The notes under the pieces: model-generated
Told to the model about the DNA's origin: nothing
Databases searched by the model: none
What the model saw: the letters and a program-made list of their open reading frames with translations, nothing else
Assembly: GCA_043800545.1 (NCBI GenBank)
Contig: JAZDMW010000046.1
Span: forward strand, 1-17,669
Direction of reading: 5' to 3'
Length of the DNA stretch: 17,669 nt
From: 1-14-0-20-39-34 sp043800545
GTDB lineage: Bacteria; Patescibacteriota; Patescibacteriia; Magasanikbacterales; UBA922
Part shown: positions 6,638-11,938 of the stretch, in pieces
How positions within the stretch are numbered: the first letter of the stretch is position 1
Layout: the number at the start of each line of letters is the position of its first letter
Translations under genes and position numbers: made by a program

Positions 6638-6659
6638 ACAAAAGAAAAAATGTTGTTAT
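6631..6659 (+). promoter_or_regulatory. Promoter of uppS
   Basis: TTGACA (6631-6636), 17-bp spacer, TGTTAT (6654-6659). A small inverted repeat TGAATA / TATTCA (6659-6679) starts directly after the -10. Confidence 0.75.
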
Positions 6660-6689
6660 GAATATACTAAATGTATTCATTAATTATAT

Positions 6690-7376
6690 ATGTCAGAAGA
6701 AAAACAAATACCAAAGCATGTTGGAATCATCATGGATGGAAATAGACGATGGGCAACAGAAAGGGGATTGCCAACATTAGAAGGTCATACACAAGGATAC
6801 ATGAAGATGAAAACAATCCCTGGTTATTTTTTTGCCGAAGGAGTTGAGGTTGTTTCTGTATATGCCTTTTCCACAGAAAATTGGAAACGAACAGAAAAAG
6901 AAGTGAGCTATCTCATGAAGTTGCTCACACAAGCCTTTACAGAAGATTTGGAAGAATTCCATAAAGAAGGATATAGACTCCTTATTAGTGGAAGAATAGA
7001 AGATTTACCAAATGATCTTCCAAATATTTGTAAAAATGCAATGGAAAAGACAAAAGAGAATACAAGAGGGATATTTAACATATGTCTCAATTATGGTGGC
7101 AGACCAGAAATTATTGATGCTATAAAACAAATACTCAAAGAAACAGAGATAAATGAAGAAATAATACAAAAGCATTTGTATCATGGAGAACTCCCTGATC
7201 CAGATATAATTGTGAGAACATCAGGTGAACAAAGACTTTCAGGATTCCTCCTGTGGGAAAGTGCATACAGCGAACTCCTCTTCCTAGAAAAGTATTGGCC
7301 TGACTTCAATGAAGAGGATGTACAAGCAGTTCTTCAAGAATATGCAAAAAGAAAAAGAAGGTTTGGAGGGAATTAA
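6690..7376 (+). CDS. uppS: Isoprenyl transferase, undecaprenyl diphosphate synthase type
   Basis: UppS is the cytoplasmic, membrane-associated cis-prenyltransferase that adds isopentenyl units to farnesyl diphosphate to make the C55 lipid carrier for peptidoglycan and surface polysaccharide. The 228-residue product, a usual length, has HVGIIMDGNRRWA (10-22) with catalytic Asp16, Gly-His (32-33), YAFSTENWKR (58-67), LNYGGRPEI (133-141) and RTSGEQRLSGFLLWESAYSE (176-195) for diphosphate binding and dimer contacts. There is no SD; the start follows the promoter at 6631-6659 by about 30 nt. The gene stands alone, with a terminator 16 nt after its stop. The chain length made cannot be read from the sequence. 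Confidence 0.95.
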   Translation: MSEEKQIPKHVGIIMDGNRRWATERGLPTLEGHTQGYMKMKTIPGYFFAEGVEVVSVYAFSTENWKRTEKEVSYLMKLLTQAFTEDLEEFHKEGYRLLISGRIEDLPNDLPNICKNAMEKTKENTRGIFNICLNYGGRPEIIDAIKQILKETEINEEIIQKHLYHGELPDPDIIVRTSGEQRLSGFLLWESAYSELLFLEKYWPDFNEEDVQAVLQEYAKRKRRFGGN

Positions 7377-7392
7377 AGAAAAGAAACAAAAT

Positions 7393-7422
7393 AAAAATAG
7401 CCTACACAAGTAAGCTATTTTT
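7393..7422. terminator. Bidirectional terminator between uppS and the first collagen-like gene
   Basis: AAAAATAGC (7393-7401), 12-nt loop, GCTATTTTT (7414-7422). The A-run and T-run serve both strands: uppS on plus and the 7462-8193 gene on minus. Confidence 0.85.
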
Positions 7423-7424
7423 AA

Positions 7425-7454
7425 TTGTCGGTGATAAAGCTCACCGAGGGCTAT
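7425..7454 (-). repeat. 3' UTR hairpin module, copy A
   Basis: A 30-nt module just after the stop of the collagen-like gene. On the minus strand it forms TCGGTGA-GCTTTA-TCACCGA (7428-7447) and sits directly before the terminator. The same module is at 8294-8323 and 11191-11220. Between copies A and B the identity continues into the end of the coding region. Confidence 0.8.
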
Positions 7455-7461
7455 TGTGGAA

Positions 7462-8193
7462 TTATGGGTACATTCCACAGAGGCAGGTTGTTGAAGGAGA
7501 GTTAGAAGATCTTGAATAGTAATCACGCAGATTGAGTGGGGTGTGATTTTCACTTAGATAGTTAATAGCATCGCAGAAAGGGAGACCTTGCAAACCATCA
7601 AAGGCAGGTCCACCATTTGTTAGTGGAACTACCCACCATGGAGTAAATGGTGCGAAATTAAGGACATTGCTTTCTCGAGTATAATAACTGTTTTCGTCTC
7701 CATCGTAGTATTGAGAAGCATCGCCATCTCCAAAACAAGGAATTGTCACTTCATTAAAAGAAATGAGTTGCATACCTGCGAGTGTGCAAGCTCTTGTGCA
7801 CGGCATTGGATATGCTTCCACGTTTTCTAGAGGTATCCGTTGTATGCAGAAGTAGAGCCGGTTGTTCACGTAGATTTCGGTCGCATTTTCAGGACAAGTC
7901 CTGGTGCAGTCGCGACCGTTTTCTCCACGTTCTCCCTGAGGACCTTCTGGTCCGACAGGACCAGGCTCACCTTGAATTCCCTGAGGGCCTTCTGGACCCA
8001 TGGGTCCAGGGACACCCTGTGGGCCACGGGGACCTCTGGGTCCTGGGCAACAGCAGGGTTTGTTGTGTGGACGAAGTACGTTGTTGTCGCAGGAACAGTC
8101 GCTGTTCTGCAGGTTGTAATTCTCCGAAGCAATGGGTGCCTCGCCCTGGCTTGTACAGCCAAAGAGGAATGAAAAGAACAAAAGGAATCTCAT
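7462..8193 (-). CDS. Collagen-like lipoprotein, paralogue 1
   Basis: The 243-residue product begins with a lipoprotein signal, MRFLLFFSFLFGC, with the lipobox Cys at 13. A Cys-rich segment ending in CCC (47-49) follows, then 15 uninterrupted Gly-X-Y triplets (51-95, rich in GPR, GPQ, GPE), and a Cys-rich C-terminal domain (96-243) with CFGDGDASQYYDGDENSYY (153-171) and the terminus TTCLCGMYP. The collagen part should form a triple-helical stalk, so the protein is probably a trimeric surface fibre anchored by lipid, used for attachment or display; this is inferred. The SD, GGAGGTGATC, matches the 16S rRNA tail along its length and lies right before the ATG, suggesting high translation. Promoter, leader hairpin, 3' module and terminator are all shared with the tandem copy at 8331-9065. 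Confidence 0.88.
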   Translation of the reverse strand: MRFLLFFSFLFGCTSQGEAPIASENYNLQNSDCSCDNNVLRPHNKPCCCPGPRGPRGPQGVPGPMGPEGPQGIQGEPGPVGPEGPQGERGENGRDCTRTCPENATEIYVNNRLYFCIQRIPLENVEAYPMPCTRACTLAGMQLISFNEVTIPCFGDGDASQYYDGDENSYYTRESNVLNFAPFTPWWVVPLTNGGPAFDGLQGLPFCDAINYLSENHTPLNLRDYYSRSSNSPSTTCLCGMYP

Positions 8194-8196
8194 CGA

Positions 8197-8256
8197 TCAC
8201 CTCCGTCGTTGGTTGAAACGACACGCTACCATATCCTATATTAGCACAAATGTCAA
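8197..8256 (-). promoter_or_regulatory. Promoter, leader hairpin and SD of collagen-like gene 1
   Basis: On the minus strand TTGACA (8251-8256), 17-bp spacer, TATGGT (8228-8233). A leader hairpin GTCGTT-TCAACC-AACGAC follows, then GGAGGTGATC directly before the ATG. The same arrangement precedes the second copy. Confidence 0.85.
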
Positions 8257-8261
8257 GATAC

Positions 8262-8291
8262 AAAAAAAGCCTAAATAAATAAGCTTTTTTT
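8262..8291 (-). terminator. Terminator of collagen-like gene 2
   Basis: AAAAAAAGC (8262-8270), 12-nt loop, GCTTTTTTT (8283-8291). Stem and loop length equal those of the terminator at 7393-7422. Confidence 0.85.
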
Positions 8292-8293
8292 GA

Positions 8294-8323
8294 TTGTCGG
8301 TGATAAAGCTCACCGAGGGCTAT
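8294..8323 (-). repeat. 3' UTR hairpin module, copy B
   Basis: Identical to copy A over 30 nt, with the same hairpin TCGGTGA-GCTTTA-TCACCGA. It sits between the stop codon of the second collagen-like gene and its terminator. Confidence 0.8.
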
Positions 8324-8330
8324 TGTGGAA

Positions 8331-9065
8331 TTATGGGTACATCCCACAGAGGCAGGTTGTTGGAGGGGTCAATGGAGGTCCTGCAATATCATGGCCTTTT
8401 GCTACAAACCACTGTGTGGTAACTGGACTTTCATACCAAAGGTTTCTAGTGAACAAGATATTTTCGTTGAAATAGTTTGCCAGTTCACAGAAATTCATAG
8501 ATCCCATTTCATCCACTGGAAGACCATATTCACGTAGAGATATTGTCAACCATGGAGTCACGAGACTATACCAAGGGTGTAAACTTTGGAAACCCTCTTT
8601 GGTATAGTAACTGTTTTCGTCTCCATCGTAGTATTGGGGAGCGTCACCATCCCCAAAACAGGGAATGGTGGTCTCGAAAATCGAGAGAAGTTGCATTCCC
8701 TCTCTAGCACAGGCTACAGCACATTGTGTAGGAAGGGCTGCAATATCCACCAGAGGTATCCGTTGCATGCAGAAGTAGAGCCGGTTGTTCACGTAGATTT
8801 CGGTCGCGTTTTCTGGACACGTTCTGGTGCAGTCGCGACCGTTTTCTCCACGTTCTCCCTGAGATCCTTCTGGTCCCATGGGGCCGGGTTCACCAGGAAT
8901 ACCCTGTGGTCCACGGGGACCTCTTGGTCCGGGGCAACAACAGGGTTTGTTGTGGGGGAGAATGGTGTTGCAGTTGTTCTGCAGGTTGTAATTCTCCGAA
9001 GCAATGGGTGCTTCGCCCTGGCTGGTACAGCCAAAGAAGAACGTGAAGAGCAAAAGGAATCTCAT
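8331..9065 (-). CDS. Collagen-like lipoprotein, paralogue 2
   Basis: The 244-residue product is a tandem duplicate of the gene at 7462-8193. The lipobox MRFLLLFTFFFGC (Cys13), the N-terminal segment ending in CCC, the GRDCTRTCPENATEIYVNN junction, the CFGDGDAPQYYDGDENSYYT block and the end TTCLCGMYP are nearly unchanged. The Gly-X-Y run is shorter, 11 triplets (46-78) against 15, and the region after ENSYYT up to the last nine residues is almost unrelated between the copies. This pattern of fixed ends and a changed centre suggests that the C-terminal domain meets varying partners. It has the same strong SD, leader hairpin and promoter as the first copy. Expected place: cell surface, lipid-anchored. 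No reverse transcriptase or recombinase is in the window to explain the variation. Confidence 0.88.
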   Translation of the reverse strand: MRFLLLFTFFFGCTSQGEAPIASENYNLQNNCNTILPHNKPCCCPGPRGPRGPQGIPGEPGPMGPEGSQGERGENGRDCTRTCPENATEIYVNNRLYFCMQRIPLVDIAALPTQCAVACAREGMQLLSIFETTIPCFGDGDAPQYYDGDENSYYTKEGFQSLHPWYSLVTPWLTISLREYGLPVDEMGSMNFCELANYFNENILFTRNLWYESPVTTQWFVAKGHDIAGPPLTPPTTCLCGMYP

Positions 9066-9068
9066 TGA

Positions 9069-9128
9069 TCACCTCCGTCGTTGGTTGGGACGACACGCTA
9101 CCATATATTATATTAGCACAAATGTCAA
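9069..9128 (-). promoter_or_regulatory. Promoter, leader hairpin and SD of collagen-like gene 2
   Basis: On the minus strand TTGACA (9123-9128), 17-bp spacer, TATGGT (9100-9105). The leader hairpin GTCGT / ACGAC is followed by GGAGGTGATC before the ATG. Confidence 0.85.
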
Positions 9129-9132
9129 GATA

Positions 9133-9164
9133 CAAAAAAATAACCTGCAAAAAGCAAGTTATTT
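9133..9164 (-). terminator. Terminator of the 9643/9189 gene pair
   Basis: On the minus strand AAATAAC, then inner TGC / GCA pairs around a TTTTT loop, GTTATTT, then more T (stem 9138-9164). Confidence 0.8.
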
Positions 9165-9188
9165 GTATTATTTGTTTACATAAAGAAA

Positions 9189-9632
9189 TTAAGCCTGTTT
9201 TCTTTGGAGCATTTCTAGGAATAATCTATATTTTTTACCAGATAATTTTAATTTTACTATTCCAGATTCTGTCCATGATTTTTCTTTTCCGTTTGGAAAA
9301 GTTATTTTTCCACCAAGCAGTCTTTTTATTGTTGTAATTTGTGCAAGAGATTCCTTGTTAAAGCCAAAATATTGAGATGCTTCAGATAATACCGTGGTTA
9401 AGTCTTTATCTGCTACTTGTTTTGCATTATGAGAAGCTACCATATCACCAATAACGCTTACCACTGTAGAGAGCGTACCAGCTGAACCAGCAATACCAAG
9501 TGCTGATCCTGTTTGTACAAAATAGATACTGTCATTTGTTTCAAGGATTGACCAATAAGACATGGTTGCTACACCAGCAACCTTTATATTTGTTATTGAA
9601 CTTAAGATAGGTTGATGAGAAGCTTCCTGCAT
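9189..9632 (-). CDS. Unknown protein with one glycine-rich membrane segment
   Basis: The 147-residue product has one likely membrane segment at about 38-66 (glycine, alanine and serine rich, TGSALGIAGSAGTLSTVVSV). A soluble C-terminal half follows with LTTVLSEASQYFGFNKESLA, where the aromatic QYFGF is notable, and a basic end (KLKLSGKKYRLFLEMLQRK). I do not recognise the family. It starts 10 nt after the stop of the 9643-10074 gene and is followed by a terminator, so the two form an operon. There is no SD. A short cytoplasmic N-terminus and an inner DNA- or peptide-binding half would be guesses. Confidence 0.7.
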   Translation of the reverse strand: MQEASHQPILSSITNIKVAGVATMSYWSILETNDSIYFVQTGSALGIAGSAGTLSTVVSVIGDMVASHNAKQVADKDLTTVLSEASQYFGFNKESLAQITTIKRLLGGKITFPNGKEKSWTESGIVKLKLSGKKYRLFLEMLQRKQA

Positions 9633-9642
9633 AGTATAAAAA

Positions 9643-10074
9643 TTAACTTACAAATTTTTCACGGTAGGAATATAAAATAACAATGAATAAAACAATTCCA
9701 CCTAACGATATTAATGTTTTTGCATCTGCAAAATTGCCACCTGCCAATTGATTGGAAACTTCAAAGAAAATTGTATATATTAAACTTAACATGTTTAACA
9801 CCATTGCACCAGTATATGCTTTTTTATGCATTTTGAATATTCCACTGCCGTATTTAATATTCAATATACCAAAAATAATGAAGATAATTCCTACTACAAT
9901 TCCAAATACAATTCCAAAAAATAGAAGTTGAAGAATACCTGTTACGATTATACCGAGACCAGAAAGACACATAAGTCCGCCGACGATCTGTAAAGGGAGT
10001 GGAGCCTTGCCAGTATATAATTTGAAAGAGTTTGGTTTTGTGTCCTTGTTTGGTTGAAACTGTTGAGATTCCAT
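9643..10074 (-). CDS. Four-pass membrane protein, unknown function
   Basis: The 143-residue product has a polar start (1-27) and four predicted membrane segments at about 28-50, 52-72, 88-106 and 120-138, with a short basic tail (SYREKFVS). The GIVFGIVVGIIFIIFGI stretch is glycine-zipper-like. I do not recognise the family. It is the first gene of a two-gene unit, with the promoter TTGACC-17-TACAAT at 10138-10166 and a leader of about 57 nt without an SD. The operon partner also has a membrane segment, so the two may work as a complex in the membrane; this rests on context only. Confidence 0.75.
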   Translation of the reverse strand: MESQQFQPNKDTKPNSFKLYTGKAPLPLQIVGGLMCLSGLGIIVTGILQLLFFGIVFGIVVGIIFIIFGILNIKYGSGIFKMHKKAYTGAMVLNMLSLIYTIFFEVSNQLAGGNFADAKTLISLGGIVLFIVILYSYREKFVS

Positions 10075-10137
10075 ATTTTAATGATTAAATCTTATATGTG
10101 ATTGAAGTATCTATATTGATAACGTTTTGTTGATTCC

Positions 10138-10166
10138 ATTGTATATTATTGTAAAAAGTAGGTCAA
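10138..10166 (-). promoter_or_regulatory. Promoter of the 9643/9189 gene pair
   Basis: On the minus strand TTGACC (10161-10166), 17-bp spacer, TACAAT (10138-10143). Confidence 0.7.
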
Positions 10167-10260
10167 CTAATAAATGATAAAACGTCGAAATTAATAAAGA
10201 TTCTTAGTAGTATAAAAGTATTTGTTTAAGTCCGATCGGTTATCCGATGAAAATATACAA

Positions 10261-10282
10261 AAAACACCCTTTCGGGTGTTTT
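10261..10282. terminator. Bidirectional terminator in the 10075-10484 intergenic region
   Basis: AAAACACCC-TTTC-GGGTGTTTT, with an A-run before and a T-run after. It has no evident gene to serve: on the minus strand it would catch readthrough towards 10074, and on plus it would end an unidentified transcript. I found no clear promoter aimed at it on either strand. Confidence 0.75.
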
Positions 10283-10353
10283 GTCTGCGGTGTGTGATTG
10301 ACGGTATCAGAACTGTATAATATTGCTCTAGATAGACATGTTGTGGATAAATA

Positions 10354-10382
10354 TTGACTTTTTCCTCAATATTTGCTATATT
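10354..10382 (+). promoter_or_regulatory. Promoter of the candidate structured small RNA
   Basis: TTGACT (10354-10359), 17-bp spacer, TATATT (10377-10382). The expected start at about 10389 is exactly the first base of the closing stem of the RNA. Confidence 0.8.
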
Positions 10383-10388
10383 ATATAT

Positions 10389-10484
10389 GTGCTTGTGGGC
10401 GTAAGCCCCGTTCGGCCAATCCGCAAGGACCATAAGCCGATAATCAGGCACAACAAAAAATCTCTTATCCAAGGGATTTTTTGT
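10389..10484 (+). ncRNA. Candidate small RNA, compact three-way junction plus terminator
   Basis: About 96 nt with its own promoter and terminator and no open frame. The closing stem GTGCTTG (10389-10395) pairs with CAGGCAC (10445-10451). Inside it lie a hairpin GGGC-GTAA-GCCC (10397-10408) and an arm TCGGC (10412-10416) / GCCGA (10436-10440), capped across an internal loop by TCC-GCAA-GGA (10420-10429). Both tips are GNRA tetraloops. A terminator follows after 3 nt. The fold resembles a ligand-binding or protein-binding domain, but no plus-strand gene follows, so it is probably a free-standing RNA. It does not match any RNA family I can recall; it lacks the AGCAG motif of SRP RNA. Confidence 0.65.
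10455..10482. terminator. Terminator shared by the small RNA and the convergent 10485-10964 gene
   Basis: 12-bp stem AAAAAATCTCTT-ATCC-AAGGGATTTTTT with one U-G pair on plus. It has an A-run and a T-run on both sides, so it can end transcripts from either strand. Confidence 0.85.
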
Positions 10485-10964
10485 TTACTCATCTTTAATT
10501 TTATCAGACCCAATAACACGAGTTTTATTACTGAGTGCCCAATAAGGCATAACACTCCAAAAATGATATTGACCATTTTCTCCAACCTTTCTTACGACAA
10601 CCATAATACGTGTTGGATTGCTAAAATTTGTAATCGCAAAAAAGCCAAACCATTCAATTAATCCTGTTTTCCTAAAACCACTATGATCTGGTTTCCCCAC
10701 AGGACAAAGACTGCGCCTATATTCCTGAATTGTAGTCGATTTTTGAATTATTTCTACCGCTTGTTTTAAAAACTTAAATTTATACTGTTGCACTTTTTTA
10801 CTTCTTTCAGAACGATGGCCATCATAACGTAGATGATGAAAACCCTCGGAATTAAAATACACTGTTGCCTTTAATGCTGGGCTAGTAATACTTACAATGC
10901 TTTTATATTCTTCTTCGGTTTTTTGTTTTAATTTGTTAAACCAAACTAAATCAACTTCTGTCAT
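10485..10964 (-). CDS. Unknown 159-residue protein, possible RNase-like (BECR) fold
   Basis: The 159-residue product has no signal or membrane segment. It is basic in its first half (FHHLRYDGHRSERSKKVQQYKFKFL, split by HxxxDxHRSxRS) and ends in beta-rich segments WFGFFAITNF, IMVVVRKVGENGQYHFWSVMP and YWALSNK. A conserved His-rich entry, a central helix (AVEIIQKSTTIQEYRR) and closing strands ending in YHFWSVMP recall barnase/ColE5/RelE-type nucleases, but that match is from memory of layout and is weak. No antitoxin-like gene is next to it. The frame opens at 10970 with TTG; the ATG at 10964 is preferred. The promoter is TTGACT-17-TATACT (10999-11027). Confidence 0.7.
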   Translation of the reverse strand: MTEVDLVWFNKLKQKTEEEYKSIVSITSPALKATVYFNSEGFHHLRYDGHRSERSKKVQQYKFKFLKQAVEIIQKSTTIQEYRRSLCPVGKPDHSGFRKTGLIEWFGFFAITNFSNPTRIMVVVRKVGENGQYHFWSVMPYWALSNKTRVIGSDKIKDE

Positions 10965-10998
10965 AAACAAACCCTATATATTTAAATTTAATAAGAAT

Positions 10999-11027
10999 AG
11001 TATAGTTTGTTTATTGCATCAAGTCAA
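10999..11027 (-). promoter_or_regulatory. Promoter of the 10485-10964 gene
   Basis: On the minus strand TTGACT (11022-11027), 17-bp spacer, TATACT (10999-11004). Confidence 0.8.
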
Positions 11028-11158
11028 AAAATGTCCAGATGATGGTTCAAACTAAAAGCTTCCCTTATTTCAGAGAAGTCTTTTGTGTTTTATCTGCGGG
11101 ACCAATGGGACGCTATTCGAACTTTTTTTCAGAATAGTATATTTTGTCAGATTTAAAT

Positions 11159-11188
11159 AAAAAGAGCCAACACATGTAAGCTCTTTTT
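11159..11188 (-). terminator. Terminator of the 11217-11651 gene
   Basis: AAAAAGAGC (11159-11167), 12-nt loop, GCTCTTTTT (11180-11188). Stem and loop lengths equal those of the collagen-like gene terminators. The 130 bp between it and the promoter at 10999-11027 show nothing I can support. Confidence 0.85.
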
Positions 11189-11190
11189 AT

Positions 11191-11220
11191 TTGTCGGCGA
11201 TGAAGCTCGCCGAGGGCTAT
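11191..11220 (-). repeat. 3' UTR hairpin module, copy C, overlapping a stop codon
   Basis: The same 30-nt module as at 7425-7454 and 8294-8323, with changes that keep the stem: TCGGCGA-GCTTCA-TCGCCGA replaces TCGGTGA / TCACCGA, a paired T-A to C-G exchange. The TAG in this copy is the stop codon of the 11217-11651 gene. Confidence 0.8.
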
Positions 11221-11651
11221 GGTGGTGGAAAAGGACTAATCGCAGAGGACAGGCTGCACTCTGCCATGAGCCACGTGAGCAGCTTCTTTGCCTTTGTGCA
11301 GGTAGAGTACGGCTTCCAGAAGATAAGCCATATCCAGCCGTTGCTGACGAGCCACTTGGCCGAGCGACCGATCGCTTCCTCTCTCATATTGTGCATCGAC
11401 TCGATGTACTCTTCATCGTACGCCATGTCGTTCGTCGAGAACTGGAGGAAAGAAAGATAACTCATCAAGCCCGCCAGCGCGATGAGCACCTCATTGGTGT
11501 GGATCTGGTTCACACCATTGTCGACGAGCGTCAGCAGAATCTCCTCCACTCTACGCATGCCGTTGCACTTTCGTGCAAGTCCGTTGCTTTTAGCGTAGGA
11601 CAGAAGCAGGCTCTCGAACCTGGTGATCGTATCCTCCCGACTTTCTTTCAT
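11217..11651 (-). CDS. Unknown 144-residue mostly helical protein with the shared 3' module
   Basis: The 144-residue product is mostly helical: SREDTITRFESLLLSYAKSN (3-22), a middle with VEEILLTLVDNG and TNEVLIALAGLMSYLSFLQF, then REEAIGRSAKWLVSNGWIWLIF, and a proline end SPFPPP. It has no clear signal; the segment around WLVSNGWIWLIFWKP could be amphipathic or membrane-touching. I do not recognise the family. The open frame runs up to 11756, but the promoter (11728-11756) overlaps that part and AGGAG lies 9 nt before the chosen ATG. It is G+C-rich like the collagen-like genes and shares their 3' hairpin module and terminator type, suggesting common post-transcriptional control. Confidence 0.75.
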   Translation of the reverse strand: MKESREDTITRFESLLLSYAKSNGLARKCNGMRRVEEILLTLVDNGVNQIHTNEVLIALAGLMSYLSFLQFSTNDMAYDEEYIESMHNMREEAIGRSAKWLVSNGWIWLIFWKPYSTCTKAKKLLTWLMAECSLSSAISPFPPP

Positions 11652-11696
11652 GAATTTTCTCCTCATGAATGTGAATGATTTGAAATGCATTGTAAT

Positions 11697-11721
11697 CTGT
11701 CTTGTGAACACACGAAGACAG
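11697..11721 (-). promoter_or_regulatory. Hairpin at the transcription start of the 11217-11651 gene
   Basis: On the minus strand CTGTCTT / AAGACAG, with inner GTG / CAC pairs, beginning about 6 nt after the -10, exactly where transcription should start. It is the strongest leader hairpin among the protein genes here together with that of rpmI. Confidence 0.6.
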
Positions 11722-11727
11722 TCATAT

Positions 11728-11756
11728 AATATATCAAAAAAATCTTGGTTTGTCAA
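11728..11756 (-). promoter_or_regulatory. Promoter of the 11217-11651 gene
   Basis: On the minus strand TTGACA (11751-11756), 17-bp spacer, TATATT (11728-11733). Confidence 0.85.
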
Positions 11757-11773
11757 GGTCTTTTTTTGTATAC

Positions 11774-11797
11774 AAAAACTCCGCTGTTAAGCGGAGT
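11774..11797 (-). terminator. Terminator of tRNA-Asp
   Basis: On the minus strand ACTCCGC-TTAACA-GCGGAGT followed by TTTTG (stem 11778-11797), 7 nt after the tRNA end. Confidence 0.85.
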
Positions 11798-11804
11798 AAT
11801 TTAG

Positions 11805-11878
11805 CGGACTGGACGGGACTCGAACCCGCAACTTCCGCCGTGACAGGGCGGTGCTCTAACCAGTTGAACTACCAATCC
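11805..11878 (-). tRNA. tRNA-Asp (anticodon GTC)
   Basis: 74 nt on the minus strand. The acceptor stem GGATTGG / CCAGTCC (one G-U), D arm with AACTGGTTA, anticodon stem CCGCC / GGCGG around CTGTCAC with anticodon GTC, and the T arm GCGGG-TTCGAGT-CCCGT are all present. The discriminator is G, as expected for Asp. CCA is not encoded and must be added. It has its own promoter at 11906-11934 and a terminator, and lies 60 bp after the 48-codon gene. Confidence 0.95.
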
Positions 11879-11881
11879 ATG

Positions 11882-11903
11882 TTGTGCTTCATTTGAAGCA
11901 CAA
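11882..11903 (-). promoter_or_regulatory. Hairpin at the start of the tRNA-Asp transcript
   Basis: Near-perfect palindrome TTGTGCTTCA / TGAAGCACAA around AA, starting 3 nt after the -10 box. It may be a leader hairpin removed by RNase P, or a weak stop for the 48-codon gene upstream. Confidence 0.5.
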
Positions 11904-11905
11904 AT

Positions 11906-11934
11906 ATATTAACACATTTGTGTTTGCTTGCCAA
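11906..11934 (-). promoter_or_regulatory. Promoter of tRNA-Asp
   Basis: On the minus strand TTGGCA (11929-11934), 17-bp spacer, TAATAT (11906-11911). Confidence 0.75.
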
Positions 11935-11938
11935 GAGT

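Noticed and set aside
7462..9065. Diversity-generating retroelement acting on the collagen-like genes
   Set aside because: No reverse transcriptase, no template repeat and no adenine-focused substitution pattern in the window; the changes include indels and whole-segment differences.
10412..10440. SRP RNA domain IV likeness (TCC-GCAA-GGA tip)
   Set aside because: The invariant AGCAG side of the internal loop is absent and the overall fold is a three-way junction instead of one long hairpin.
10191..10472. A 93-codon open frame on the minus strand
   Set aside because: It starts with TTG, crosses a terminator and runs antisense through the small RNA and its promoter. No SD or promoter fits, and the translation has no domain-like features.
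11039..11137. A plus-strand frame of about 32 codons beginning MMVQTKSFPYF
   Set aside because: No promoter, no SD and no terminator on plus nearby; length is within chance.
11022..11156. A further small RNA in the gap before the 11217 terminator
   Set aside because: An inverted repeat CTATTC / GAATAG is present, but there is no promoter pair at 17-bp spacing and no terminator for it.
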